64,000 nt of DNA from Neovahlkampfia damariscottae (GCA_016618085.1 JABLTG010000076.1:29241-93240); one strand, 5' to 3'; counted from the first letter of the stretch, positions 32,129-44,773 are shown. Made by a program: numbers and translations. Notes: generated by a model not told the origin, from the sequence alone.

Positions 32129-33957
32129 CTAAGAATGTTTATTTTCTGAGCGAATCATATCAGCTGCTTTTTCTCCGATCATAATCGAAGGTGCGTTTGT
32201 ATTTCCAGAAGTAACGAACGGCATAATTGAAGCATCAACAACTCTCAAATTCTTAACACCATGAACTCTTAATTTTGAATCAACCACTGATGTTCTTTCA
32301 TCTTTACCCATTGAACAACTACTTGAAGCATGATACAAATGAGAAGCAAAATGTTCGATATTCCATCTCCAATAATCATCAGAATTCTCTTTAAATGGGT
32401 TCAATTTCTGTTTTTGAAGAGAAATACCTAAAGATTGAAATGCTTTTGTTTTTGATAATTTTTCAATGATACGAACTCCTTGAATCATTTTATCAACATC
32501 CTCTTTTTCTTCAAAGAAATTAAGATTAATTATTGGAGAATCCAATGGGTTTGTTGATTTTAATTTAATAAATCCACGACTTTTTTCATGCAGTAATATA
32601 ACACCCATTAGAACACCTTGTTTAACTTCAGTACAAAATTCTTCTTTGGTTCCAAATAATTTCTTTTGAATGTGACATTCCATTGCGCCTGGCATATATT
32701 GGATTTGTATATCAGGTTTAGTACTTGATTCATTGAGTTTGATAAATGCATTGCCATTGATTGGTGATGAAGCAATGGCATTTTCTCTTTTCAAAAAATA
32801 ATCGAGAACATACATTGGATCTTCATAATCTAGGCGACCTAATGTTTTTACTTTGGTACCAAAAATGATGTTAAATACAGGGTGGTCTTGTAAATTTTGT
32901 CCGACTGGTAAATTCTTGATTTCTTTGATGTTGAATTTTTGTAATTCTTCTCTTGGACCGATACCAGATAATTGCAAAATTTGAGGTGAATTAATTGCAC
33001 CTGCAGATAAAATAACTTCTTTTTTTGCATTTACAGTGAATGGATTTAATAAATAATTAAATCTGACAAATTCAACACCTGTAGCAACTTTCATTGGATT
33101 GAAATTTATTTTTGTGACCTGTGAATGAGTCCAAATATGCAAATTTTTTCTAAGCTTTCGAATTGGATGAAGAAATGCTGATGCTGTTGAGGAACGAAAA
33201 CCATTTTTTTTTATGGTCACTTGTGATCGAGAAAAACCTTCTTGATTTTCACCATTATAATCATCATTGATTTGATATCCAATTTCTTTTCCAGCTTTGA
33301 CAAAGACAGATGACACATTTTCGTAATATGATTTAGGTGTTATGACATTCAATTCACCATCAAATGAGTGATACTTTGATTTTGAGTATAACTCCGGATT
33401 CAAATTTCCTTCACTTTTTTTAAAATATTTTAAAACATTTTCGTAACTCCAATTTTCATTTCCAAGTTTTTCCCATTCATTAAAATCATTCTTATTTCCA
33501 CGGACATAAACTAATTGATTTGTGGATGAACAACCTCCTAAAACTTTTCCACGAGGATATGTTGGATTATTGACACCTTTGAACGATTTTGAATTTGACA
33601 CTTGGTGTTTATAGATCCAATCTTGATATGAATTCGTTGTATAATGAGCTGAAGCTGGAATATGAATATAAGGATTGTAGTCTTCAGATCTAAAAAAAAT
33701 AATTTAACAAACTGATGAATTACCCAGCTTCAAGCAACAAAACTGTAATATTTGGATTTTCTATTGTTTTTTAAAGGAAAAATTTTCAATTTACCAGATA
33801 ATCTTGAAGCCAAAGTTGCTCCAGACGAACCTGCTCCTACAATAATATAATCATACTCTTTTTGCAAACCATGAGGCTCAAAATAAATTTTTTGGTTCAC
33901 AAACAGTACAACCAGTGCACAAAGAACCAACAAAAAAAATGTTTGAACTTTGTTCAT
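32129..33957 (-). CDS. Membrane-anchored GMC-family FAD oxidoreductase
   Basis: Exons are 33795-33957, 33724-33760 (37 nt) and 32129-33689 (586 aa; two introns of 34 nt). A hydrophobic N-terminal anchor (FFLLVLCALVVLFV) precedes the FAD fold (YDYIIVGAGSSGATLASRLS...VLLLEAG). GGCSSTNQLVYVRG and SAGAINSPQILQLSGIG are the two GMC signatures, and HASSSCSMG near the C-terminus holds the active-site His. These enzymes oxidise alcohols such as choline or related substrates. Its ATG lies only 38 bp after the glutamate synthase stop, and the promoter ACCAAT (33981-33986) sits inside that space. Confidence 0.92.
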
Positions 33958-33980
33958 TTTTTGTTTGAGTGAAAAAACGA

Positions 33981-33986
33981 ACCAAT
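33981..33986 (-). promoter_or_regulatory. ATTGGT element inside a 38-bp intergenic space
   Basis: The site lies 24 nt before the oxidoreductase ATG and 10 nt after the upstream stop codon, so terminator and promoter must overlap. Confidence 0.5.
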
Positions 33987-33995
33987 GAAATTTGC

Positions 33996-36900
33996 TTAAA
34001 ATTTATTTTTCCTTTGTTGATTATTCAAAAAGTTGTGAATTTTCTCTGAAACTTCTCTTCCTTCTTTGATTGCCCAAACAACCAATGATTGTCCTCTTCT
34101 GCAATCACCAGCAACAAATACTTTTTCTTGTGTTGATTTGTACTCTTTTTCTTGAATGGTCGATAACTCTCCTTTTTGTTTGATTTTGACATTCATTTTT
34201 TGAACAATTTCATCTTCAGGTCCAATATAACCCATTGCTAAAAGAACTAAATCTGCTTTGAAAATTCTTTCACTTCCTTCAATTTCTCTTTGAACTATTT
34301 TTCCATCAACTCTTGCAGATTTGATTTGAACTGTTTTGACACCTGTCAATTGACCATTTTTACCAATGAATTCTTTTGCAATTGTATTATACTTCTGTGG
34401 GGTTTTTCCCATTGTAGCAAGTACTTCTTGAGCCCCATATTCGATTTTATAAACTTTTGGGAATTCTGGCCATGGATTTGAATCAGTTCTTGTCATTGGA
34501 AGTTTATCAGATCTTGCAAAAACTGTGATTGAAGATGCTTTATGTCTAACTGAAGTTGAAAGACAATCTTCACTTGTGTCACCAGAACCAATGATAACAA
34601 CGTTCTTGTCTTTGGCATTGATGAAATCTTCAACTTTTGATCCAAGAAAACTTTTTGTACTTTTTGTCAAAAATTCCATTGCAAAATGAACACCTTTCAA
34701 ATCTCTTCCTTTGATGTCCAAATCTCTTGGTTTATTTGAACCAACAGCCATTAAAATTGCATCATATTCTTTGTTCAATTCTTCCATTGAAACATCAACA
34801 CCAACTTCAACATTAGTTTTCATTTCAATTCCTTCTTGCATCAAGATGTTAACTCTTCTTTGTACGATATCTTTTCCTAACTTCATATTTGGAATTCCAT
34901 ACATTAAAAGTCCACCAATACGATCTTCTCTCTCTAAAATAGTGACATTATGACCCATTTTATTCAATTGGTCAGCTGCTGTTAATCCAGCAGGTCCACT
35001 ACCAATTATAGCAATTTTGAATTTCGATCTTGCAGAAGGGATATTTGGTAAAATCCATCCATTTTCAAATCCTTTTTGAATGATTGCATTTTCAATATTT
35101 TTAATTGTTACAGCATCTCCAATGATTCCTAAAGTGCATGCTCCTTCACATGGCGCAGGACAAACTTTTCCAGTAAATTCTGGAAAATTATTTGTCAAAT
35201 GAAGTCTTTGTAGAGCATCTTTCCATTGATGCTTATAAATTAAATCATTCCATTCGGGTATCAAATTTGAAATTGGACATCCTTTGTTGGATTGACAAAA
35301 AGGAGTTCCACAATCCATACAACGAGAGGATTGATCTTTGATTTGTTGAACTGGTGGGTTTACAAAAATTTCTGAATAATCTTGTGATCTTTCTAATGGG
35401 TTTCTGTAAGAATCTTTTGTTCTTTCAACTGTCATAAATCCTTTGAGTTTATTTCTTAACATAGAATTGGTATGATAACTACGAACTTGATTTTTTTTTA
35501 ACTTTTCTGAAATAATTGTTTTTGTACGTGGTGATAAATTTTTCACTTTAAAATCATCTTCTGACTCAATTTTTTTCTCTAAAACTCTTCTGTATTCATG
35601 TGGAAAAATTTTTGAAAAATTCTTTAATTCGAACTCCCAATTCTCAAGTATTTCTTTTGCGAGAACAGAATTAGTATATTTAGAATGATTTGAAATCAAT
35701 TCATGAAGATATGATTGCTCTTTTGAATCAACAATTTCTTCAACATCAACCATATCTAAATTGCAATCAATTTTTTTTTCTGGATTATAAAGATAAGCAA
35801 TACCTCCTGACATTCCAGCAGCAAAATTTTTTCCTGTATTTCCAAGGTTAACAACTCTTCCTCCTGTCATGTATTCACAACCATGATCACCAATGCCTTC
35901 AACTACTAAGACAGCACCTGAATTTCTGATTGAAAATCTCTCAGCAACTTTTCCAGAGATATAACCTTCGCCTCCTGTTGCACCATAGAAACAAACATTT
36001 CCTGCAATAACATTTTCATGTGGAATAAATCCTTTTGTTTTTGGTGGTTTGATAATGACTTTTCCACCTGACAGACCTTTACCAACAAAATCGTTACTAT
36101 CACCAGTCAAGTTAAAAGTGATTCCTTTTTGAAGAAAAGCAGCAAAACTTTGACCTGCATGACCATCAAAGTTCACAGTAATATGATCATCATTCATTGG
36201 ATTGATATCTCTTGGGTAAATTTTACAAATTTGATGGCTCAACATTGCACCAACTGACCGATTTGAATTTGATATTTTTTTGTTGATTTCAACATTTCCA
36301 AATAGTAATTTAGGTAAAATTTCTGCAATTAAACTTTGGTCTAAAACATTCTCCAGTTCATGATCTTGATGTTTGTTTTGGAAAAGAACTTTGTCTGTTG
36401 GTGGTTTTTGATTGAAATATGAAAGATCAAATCCTTCATATTTTGGTTTAGTTTTCAATAATTCTTCATTGATTTCAATCAAATCTGATCTTCCAATTAT
36501 ATCTTCAAATTTTTTTGCTCCCAATAAAGATAAGAGTTTTCTGACTTCTTCAGCAAGCATAAAGAAAAAGTTGATTAAATGTTCAGGTTTTCCAGCAAAA
36601 TTCTTTCTTAATTCTGGATCTTGAGTTGCAATTCCAACTGGACAAGTATTCAAATGACATTTTCTCATCATTACACATCCAAGAGTGATCAATGGAATAG
36701 TTCCAAAACCAAATTCTTCTGAACCCAATAAACCACCTACAATGATATCTTTTGGTGTACGAATACCACCATCACATTGTAGTCTAACTTTATCCCTGAA
36801 ATCATTCTTCAAAAGCATATCTTGAACTTCGACCATACCTAATTCCCATGGTAATCCTGTATGTTTGATACCTGTCCAAGCAGCAGCTCCAGTACCACCA

Positions 36901-39900
36901 TCATGTCCAGAAATGACAATATGATCTGCTTTTGCTTTCGCCACGCCAGCAGCTACTAAACCAACACCAATTTCACTGACAAGTTTAACACTAATATATG
37001 CCTTTGGATTTGCATTTTTTAAATCAAAAATTAATTGAGAAAGATCTTCAATTGAATAAATATCATGATGAGGTGGTGGACTGATTAATCCAACTCCAGG
37101 AATTGAATGTCGAGTTTTCGCAATATTTTCTGTAACTTTTGATCCTGGTAATTCACCACCTTCTCCAGGTTTTGCTCCTTGAGCCAATTTGATTTGAATG
37201 ACATCAGCAGTTGTCAAGTATTCAATTGTAACACCAAATCTCCCAGAAGCAATTTGTTTAATTGCTGAACGTGAAGAATATCCTTCTTTTGAGATTTTAC
37301 GTGATCTATCAGGATCTTCACCACCTTCTCCAGTATTTGATTTTGCATTTAGTTTATTCATAGCTTGTGCAATAGTTTCATGTGTTTCAAGTGAAATAGA
37401 ACCATAACTCATTGCTCCAGTTGCAAATCTTTTGACAATATTTGCAGCTGATTCAACTTCTTCCAAAGGTGTTGGTTTGTTGGTGTATTTCAATTTGAAA
37501 AATCCACGAAGAAGTGATTTTTCAGTTGCTTTGTCAGCTTCTTTAACATATTCTTCAAATGTTTGTTTACTATTTGACCTAACAGAATGTTGAAGTAAAG
37601 TAACTGTATTTGGATTATGTAAATGTTCGTCACCATCATTTCTCCATTGAAATTGTCCAAAATTTGATAAATTTGGTTTATCTTCAGATCCAGATTCATA
37701 TTCCATAGATAAATTATGATACCAACGTGCATCAGCTTCAAAGAATTTGAATTTAACTCCTTGAATTCTACTCGTTGTATTTTTGAAGCATTTGTCAATA
37801 ACTGATGAATGAATTCCGATGGCTTCAAAAATTTGAGCTCCTTTATAACTTTGTAAACAAGAAACACCCATTTTTGACATCACTTTTAAAACTCCTTTGT
37901 TTACTGATTGAATATAATTGCCTTTATATTCGTTGAAATGTTTAGAATAATCTTTTTCAATAATATTGAAAACTAACCATGGATTTATTGCATCAGCTCC
38001 GTATCCTAAGAGTAAACAAAAGTGATTAACTAATCTAGCGTCTCCAGCTTCTAAAATGATTGATGTTTTTGTTCTCAATTTACATGAATTCAAATGGTGA
38101 TGAACAGCTCCTGTAATGAACAATGAAGGAATTGGAATTTGTTCTTTTGTTTCAACTTTATCTGACAGAATGATATAACCAACACCTGAATCACGGACTA
38201 ACTTTTCAGCTTTCAAACATATTTCGTCAATAGCTTCTTCCATTGTTTGTTCTCCTTTAAAACAACAAAGGATTTTTTCAATTTTGATTCCATTATAATT
38301 TTTCAAATTGTGGAGTTGTTCATTATCAAGAATTGGATGATCTAAAACAATTCTTTTACAATGATCTTCTGTTATTTCAAGAATGTTCTGTTCTGGACCG
38401 ATTGGGCATCTTAATGAAACTACAACTTTTTCGCGAATTGGATCGATAGGTGGATTTGTAACTTGAGCAAAAAGTTGTTTAAAATATTGATACGCTAATT
38501 TTGGTTCATGAGATAGACAAGCCAATGTTTGATCATTTCCCATTGATCCTAAAGCTTCGATTCCATTTGTAATCATAGGATTAAATAAAACATGAAAGAA
38601 TTCTCTACTATATCCATATTTCAAGTAATAAGATTCTAAATTTTCAATTTTGTTGTCATAAGGAATTGTTGGAATATCGTTCAAATAAACTGTATTTTTC
38701 TTTATCCAATCACCATAAGGATGAGCTGTGATATATTTTCCTTTGACTTCTTCGTCTCTTATTAATTCCTTTTTGTTGAAATCAACAAGATAAATCTTTC
38801 CAGGTTGAAGTCTTCCTTTCTTTAAAACATTTTCTTCAGGTATATCAATTAAACCAACTTCTGATCCCATAATAACAAAACCATCTTTAGTGAGATAATA
38901 TCTCGCTGGTCTTAATCCATTTCGATCCAAAATAGCACCTAAATATTCACCATCACTGAAACAAAATAAACCTGGTCCATCCCAAGGCTCCATCATCATT
39001 GCGTTGTATTCATAAAAACTCTTCTTTTCATCTGACATTAATTTATCATTTTGCCAAGCTTCTGGAACCATCATCAACAGAGATTCCATTAAACTTCTTC
39101 CAGACATCATTAACAATTCTGCAACGTTATCAAAAGCAGCAGAATCAGATCCTCCTTCTTTAACGATAGGTAATATCTTTTTCAAGTCTTGTAAAACTGT
39201 TGATTTCATTAAACCTTCGCGTGATTTTAATTGATTAATATTTCCTCTTAAAGTATTGATTTCTCCGTTATGACAAATAGCTCTCAAAGGTTGAGCACGT
39301 GACCAACTAGGGTGAGTGTTTGTTGAAAATCTTGAATGAACCATTCCATTATAACTTTGAAAATCTTCATCCAAAAGATCTTCAAAATAAACACTAAATT
39401 GAGCAGGTGTCAATAAACCTTTGTAAACACAAGTTCTGCTTGAAAAACTACAAATGTAGAATTCTTCATATTTGTCATGAAAGTGATTTTCAATAAGGTT
39501 TCTAACTACAAAAAGTGTTCTTTCGAAGTCCATTTGTGATTCATGCTCTTTAATGGGCTTAACAAATAATTGTTGAATTGAAGGTTCGAGTAATTTTGAA
39601 GCTTTTGGTAATACTTTGTTGTTTTTAGGTACTTCTCTCCACCAAAGTACTTGCAATCCACTTTCTTTTGTGATTTTTTCAATATATCTTTTATATGTTT
39701 CTGTATCATTTTGAGGTAGAAATGTCATACAAACACCATAATTTCCTTCTTCAGGAAGATCTTTGTATTGCTTCTTGAAGAATTTATGAGGAATGGCAAA
39801 GGAAATTCCAGCTCCATCTCCAATCAGTTCCTGTGAAAAAATTAATTGCAAGTTTGAAAGTCATACTCCTTCTTTACTCTTACAAAATGCAGAACGATGT

Positions 39901-40073
39901 GTTAAATTTTCTAAAGCTTCAAGTGATTTTTTTACTAAATCATGGGAAGGAACTTTGTTGAGGTTTGCAAGAAGGGCAACTCCACAATTTCCTTTTTCTT
40001 TTAAGTCAATTGAATATTTGGGCATCCATCTTGGACGTTTATTGACTTGTAGCTTGAGTAATTTTCTATTCAT
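33996..40073 (-). CDS. Glutamate synthase (NADH/NADPH-GOGAT), alpha-beta fusion
   Basis: Exons are 39867-40073 and 33996-39830 (2013 aa; 36-nt intron). It makes two glutamates from glutamine and 2-oxoglutarate. The N-terminal amidotransferase has a 29-residue propeptide and then nucleophile Cys30 (NCGVALLA). An FMN synthase domain follows with C-x5-C-x4-C for the 3Fe-4S cluster (CVMMRKCHLNTC), then the glycine-rich GXGXG domain. The last 500 residues are the beta subunit with two 4Fe-4S Cys clusters (CMDCGTPFC, CPAPCEGAC) and two dinucleotide folds (GSGPAGLTAADQL). The fusion is the standard eukaryotic form. No organelle presequence is clear. Confidence 0.97.
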
Positions 40074-40106
40074 TCAGTCTAACAAACCGATTGTGTTGTG
40101 ATTGGT

Positions 40107-40465
40107 TAATAAAAATTTTTCCGTCCATTCAAAAGGAAATTTTCCATTCTGGACAATTGGTTGTTTGTAGAACAAACATTTTGGGTATTCAATTGAAAAC
40201 TCCAAAAAAAAACAACCATTCAGAACCGAACTAAAGCTTCAAATCATCCAAAACTGTTCAAAGAAGGAATGTGAATTTTTGTTTGACGGAAAAAATTTCT
40301 TCTTAGGTTTCAAACAACCTTTGGACTCTTTTTTTTAATCCATCAATCGGATAGTTGGCTGTGTTTTGAGATCAAAATTTGCTCTTCAATTTTTTTTTGC
40401 ATTGTAGTTGTGTTAAATGTTCCACCAATCAAACCTTTTTTCAATTCTTCAACTTGAGCCAAAAA
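40107..40465. other. Spacer without gene
   Basis: About 360 bp between the glutamate synthase promoter (ATTGGT 40101-40106) and the RGS-START ATG. ACCAAT at 40424-40429 belongs to the latter. I see no other reading frame or structured RNA. Confidence 0.4.
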
Positions 40466-41891
40466 ATGACCTGCAAATTTGACATAAAACAATATGACAT
40501 CAACTTCAACTCTGTCTTTTTAAAACCAGAAATAGAAAAAGAATTTTTCTATTTTTTAGAAAAAGAGTACAACACAGAAGGATTTCTTTGTTTGAAAGAA
40601 ATTTCAAAATTCGAAGTTGAAGAAAAAATTGAACAAAGAATTTTTCAACTTGAAAATATCACAAAAACTTATTTATTAGAAGAATCAGAGTCAGAAGTTA
40701 ATATTTCTGGAAAAACAAAAAAAGAATTTTTAACCAAAATTTCAGGTCAATTAAAAAATCATGAAAAATGGACATTTGAAGAAACAGCTGTTGAATTAAT
40801 GTTACCCATAAAAAGATGTTTATTGGCAAATTTACACACGGATAGTTTTCCACGATTCATTCGGTTAAAAGATGTTGAAACTTTGTATGCTCAATACCAG
40901 AATGATACATCAGTCATGGTGCCAAGAAGTGCAATACAATTTCCTTACAAGAATAAGAAATTTGAAGAAAAATTCATAGATGATGAATGTTTTCGATTTG
41001 GTGAAGCTTTGGCCAAAGATTCATATGATTGGGATATTCTCTACAGCAAAATGGATTGTAAAATTTATCAAGCAAAAGTCAACTTTTTACCATTTGCTTC
41101 ATTTTTTGATGATTCTTATGCTATGAAGCTCGAAACTATAATTCCAATGAGCATTGAAATTTTAAGTTGTTTTTTTTTCACACGCAGTCGTTATAAAATT
41201 CCAGATCAAGGGCACTTTTCATTGAAGATTGGTGAAGTATTAACAACTGAAGATTTGAATAAACTATATCCTGAACAAAAAATGAAGCATGATAGAATCA
41301 CAGCAAGTTTTGAAATACAACTTCAAAATGTTTTTCCGATTGACAATAGAATAATATCAGTTGTTGAATCAATTGATATAAATCCAGATACTAACTCAAT
41401 TATTTATGTTCATAAATCTTATATACCAGATGAATTCCATGGAGATGAATCAATTGATTGGAAAAAACATGTTAAATTCCAAAAATCATGCAACAATAAA
41501 ATGACAAAAGGATACATGTGTCCTTCATTTTTTTACATCCATTTACAAAAAATAGATGATCATACAACAAAAGTGAACCAAATTAAAAGTAAAAAAAAAT
41601 TCAAAAATTGATCAAAAATTAGTTATGAATCCAAGAGGAAAATTTGCCAATCAACATGGAATTGTTCAACTGGCCGGAAAAATATTAGGTCATGTTTTTG
41701 CTGAAAAAATGGCTTTCAAAGAAATGAATGACGAAATACACGAGGACATTCAAAAAAAAAAGAAAAAAGATGAGAAATGCTCAGATGAATTAAAAAAAGA
41801 TCCATTGACCGGTTCATTGATAGATTTGATTGAAAAATATGGTGAGGGCATGAATTTAAAGTTTAACAAGGAATTTGGAAAAGTTATATGA
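40466..41891 (+). CDS. RGS domain plus START-like lipid-binding domain protein
   Basis: Exons are 40466-41588 and 41623-41891 (463 aa; 34-nt intron). Residues 10-140 resemble an RGS domain (FFYFLEKEYNTEGFLCLKEIS...LLANLHTDSFPRFI), which accelerates GTP hydrolysis on G-alpha subunits. The middle and C-terminal part (YSKMDCKIYQAKV...FDDSYAMKLETI...MNPRGKFANQHGIV) has the layout of a START lipid-binding domain. The last 40 residues are charged. The start is the first ATG (40466), 36 nt after ACCAAT. Coding-like sequence continues in another frame to 42141, so the 3' end might involve one more intron. Confidence 0.7.
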
Positions 41892-42239
41892 GAATCCAGA
41901 TGAATTTACAAAACAAAAATTTAATTATTCAATGTTTATTTCAATTTTTCAGAAAGAAGGTTTCCCTTCCTTCACCAACAATTCATCTTTAGCAATATTT
42001 CTGAATTTCAACACTATGGTGTATTCAATCCTAGGTTTCATACGATTCCAAAAATTATTTGTCCGAGTTAGAAGCATCATTGATGATAATTGGTTGTTAA
42101 TTTTAGAAAAAAGAAAACGTCAGAATTCTCCGGTCAATTGATATCGTGTGATTGGGTAAATATCCATCAATTCGAAGCACAGGAACCAATAAATAGGTAG
42201 GAAGCTTCCACTATTTCCTCCAAAACAATTTCTAACACA

Positions 42240-42845
42240 ATGAATTTTAACTTCGGATTCGGAAAACAAAACCAAAACCAAAACCAACAAAACCAACAAA
42301 ACCAACAAAACCAACAACAACAAAACAACCAAGGATATGGACAAAATCAAAACTTCAATCAAGGATATGGACAAAACCAACAACAACAATTGCAAGGTGG
42401 TATGAATGGTATGAATTTCTCAGTTGGATTAGATCAACAAGGACCAAACATGAGTGTGGGTTTTAACCAAAGCATGAATCCACAACAAAATTACCAACAA
42501 CAAAACTACCAACAACAATATCAACAACAACAACCAAACATGAGCATTGGATTCAATCAACAACAAGGATATCAACAAAACTATCAACAACAACAACAAA
42601 AAGAAAAATGTCCAAAATGCAATGCAAAAGGAGGTTTAGGTACATTCGGACCATGTCCAAAAGGTGATATGCATTTCAAAAGAGATTGTCCATGTTGTTC
42701 AGCAACTGGTTTTACATTAGGACCAGTTAAAAAATGTGATATTTGTAAAGGAAAAGGAGGTCAAGGTACTTTTGGACCATGTGATAAACTTGATACACAT
42801 TATAAATCAGATTGTTTAGGTTGTCAAGGAAAATGTTACATTTAA
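42240..42845 (+). CDS. Q/N-rich protein with two zinc-type cysteine modules, copy 1
   Basis: This single exon encodes 201 aa. Residues 1-120 are dominated by Gln and Asn with GYGQN and NMSIGFNQ repeats, a prion-like low-complexity domain. The C-terminal 80 residues carry two copies of a module C-x2-C-x11-C-x5-H-x4-C-x2-C (around the phrase GTFGPC), reminiscent of DnaJ-type zinc ribbons but with a different spacing. Zinc binding is inferred. Function unknown; RNA-granule or stress roles are typical of such architectures but unproven. ACCAAT is at 42185-42190. Confidence 0.75.
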   Translation: MNFNFGFGKQNQNQNQQNQQNQQNQQQQNNQGYGQNQNFNQGYGQNQQQQLQGGMNGMNFSVGLDQQGPNMSVGFNQSMNPQQNYQQQNYQQQYQQQQPNMSIGFNQQQGYQQNYQQQQQKEKCPKCNAKGGLGTFGPCPKGDMHFKRDCPCCSATGFTLGPVKKCDICKGKGGQGTFGPCDKLDTHYKSDCLGCQGKCYI

Positions 42846-43119
42846 TAAATTTCCCAAAGAAAATTCCCTTAAAAATATCAGTTTCATTTTTTTTCAATTT
42901 GGTATTGTTCCTTACCAAATTGGTTATATCTCCGACTTAGAAACACGTTTTATTGGTTGGCTAAATTTAGATAAAAAGAAAATCCAATTTTTTTCTCCGG
43001 TCAGTCTGTCATTGGTCAACTAGAAGGTTTTTGGAACCTCCTCAACCAATAAATTTGGGTACAGATTCGAATTCTTCGTCCAAAACTTATTCCAAAAACC
43101 TGACACAAACATCTCGACA

Positions 43120-43979
43120 ATGAACTTCAACTTCGGATTCGGAAACCAAAACCCAAACCAACAACAACAACAACAACAAAACCAACAACAACAAAACTAC
43201 AACCAAGGATATGGCCAAAATCAACAACAACAAAACTTTAACCAACAAGGATATGGACAAAACCCAAACCAACAACAACAAATGCAAGGAGGTATGAATG
43301 GTATGAATTTCTCAGTTGGGTTTGATCAACAAGGACCAAACATGAACGTTGGTTTCAATCAAAACATGAACCAACAACAAAACTATCAACAACAAAATTA
43401 CCAACAACAAAACTACCAACAACAATATCAACAACAACAACCAAACATGAGCATTGGATTCAATCAACAACAAGGATATCAACAAAACTATCAACAACAA
43501 CAACAAAAAGAAAAATGTCCAAAATGCAATGCAAAAGGAGGTTTAGGTACATTCGGACCATGTCCAAAAGGTGATATGCATTTCAAAAGAGATTGTCCAT
43601 GTTGTTCAGCAACTGGTTTTACATTAGGACCAGTTAAAGAATGTGATATTTGTAAAGGAAAAGGAGGTCAAGGTACTTTTGGACCATGTGATAAACTTGA
43701 TACACATTATAAATCAGATTGTTTAGGTTGTCAAGGAAAATGTTACNNNNNNNNNNNNNNNNNNNNNNNNNNNNNNNNNNNNNNNNNNNNNNNNNNNNNN
43801 NNNNNNNNNNNNNNNNNNNNNNNNNNNNNNNNNNNNNNNNNNNNNTTACATTAGGACCAGTTAAAGAATGTGATATTTGTAAAGGAAAAGGAGGTCAAGG
43901 TACTTTTGGACCATGTGATAAACTTGATACACATTATAAATCAGATTGTTTAGGTTGTCAAGGAAAATGTTACGTTTAA
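43120..43979 (+). CDS. Q/N-rich zinc-module protein, copy 2 (interrupted by assembly gap)
   Basis: It has the same architecture as the gene at 42240. The DNA for the cysteine-module half differs from copy 1 at only about one position in 240, while the Q/N half has diverged in length. A gap of 99 N lies within the second module. The 128 bp just before the gap are repeated exactly just after it, so the gap probably marks an unmerged overlap. If so, the true protein would be about 210 aa and end in QGKCYV. A real extra module cannot be excluded. Confidence 0.7.
43619..43746 (+). repeat. 128-bp direct repeat, left copy flanking the gap
   Basis: Identical by eye to 43846-43973, running from the TTACATTAGG phrase to TGTTAC. 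Confidence 0.85.
43747..43845. other. Assembly gap (99 N)
   Basis: Run of unknown bases between the two identical 128-bp copies. Confidence 0.99.
43846..43973 (+). repeat. 128-bp direct repeat, right copy flanking the gap
   Basis: Second copy of 43619-43746. It is followed directly by the in-frame GTT TAA end of the gene. Confidence 0.85.
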
Positions 43980-44739
43980 ATAAATGTTTCAATGAATATA
44001 TATTTTTGAATTTCAATTTTTTTTTTCATTTTTTAAACTGCCAGTTCCTGACAACTTTCTGCCATGGAAATTGAAAAGATTTGCTGAAAAACTGTTAATA
44101 ACTCGCGGTATTTTCAACGGTTTTTACTACCAATCAACTGCCATCAAATTAATTTTCAACTCAAACAACAGTGAATTTATGTTGAAAATTACATTTGTGA
44201 AAACAATTCTAATTGAAGCATTAAATGAATGGGATATGGTCTGAGGAAAACTAATTTTAAAACAAACTGTCAAAAGACTTACTTTTAGGAATTCAAAATT
44301 TCTGTTATTGCTTTGGCCATCTGATAAATGCTCATTTTTAAAATAACTCCTTCAAAGGATTGAAACCAAAACGAAAAAACTTTCATAGCTGCTCATAGTT
44401 TAGTTTACAGTAGTTGGTGATGGTCAAACTCAAAAAAATTACCTTTCAACCACAACAAAAAGTATTTAGAAATTTTGTTGAACGATTCACTTCTTTTGAA
44501 CAGTTTGACATTTTTCGTTGTTAGAGATGGAAGATGATGTGGATGGTGCCAAAAGTCAAAGAGGATACCAACACCAACAAATTATCATGATTATTACAGT
44601 TTTACAATTTTGATTCCAACTTTAATTGTTGTCGACAACCGGTAATTTATCACAAAATTCAATAAAAAAACCTTCCTTTGTTTAACAAAATTTTAATTAT
44701 TTTGTTTTTGTCCGTTAAATCTAAACAAATTAGTGTCTT
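43980..44739. other. Longest gene-poor stretch, with a possible split or decayed minus-strand gene
   Basis: No intact gene is visible. The minus strand has one well-formed intron-like element at 44241-44282 (42 nt, GTAAGT to CTCAG) with open frames on both sides, and further upstream an open stretch (VKLFKRSESFNKISKYFLLW) ending in a second GTAATT donor. An ORF of 33 codons (ATG near 44388) ends two bases before the first donor. I could not assemble a continuous product, so it may be a relic or a gene with introns I misread. Confidence 0.3.
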
Positions 44740-44745
44740 ATTGGT
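44740..44745 (+). promoter_or_regulatory. ATTGGT promoter element of DUF1810-like gene
   Basis: Perfect motif 28 nt before the ATG at 44774. Confidence 0.5.
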
Positions 44746-44773
44746 TGATAAAAAAAGAATACAAAGTTTAACA

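Noticed and set aside
41875-42141. Open frame after the RGS-START stop, possibly a further exon
   Set aside because: No donor/acceptor pair of usual size joins it in frame with a convincing product, so it was left out of the CDS.
42120-42395. Long minus-strand frame rich in Leu/Val opposite the Q/N-rich gene (also 43087-43287)
   Set aside because: It is the reverse complement of CAA/AAC repeats; the opposite strand encodes the conserved cysteine modules and has the promoter.
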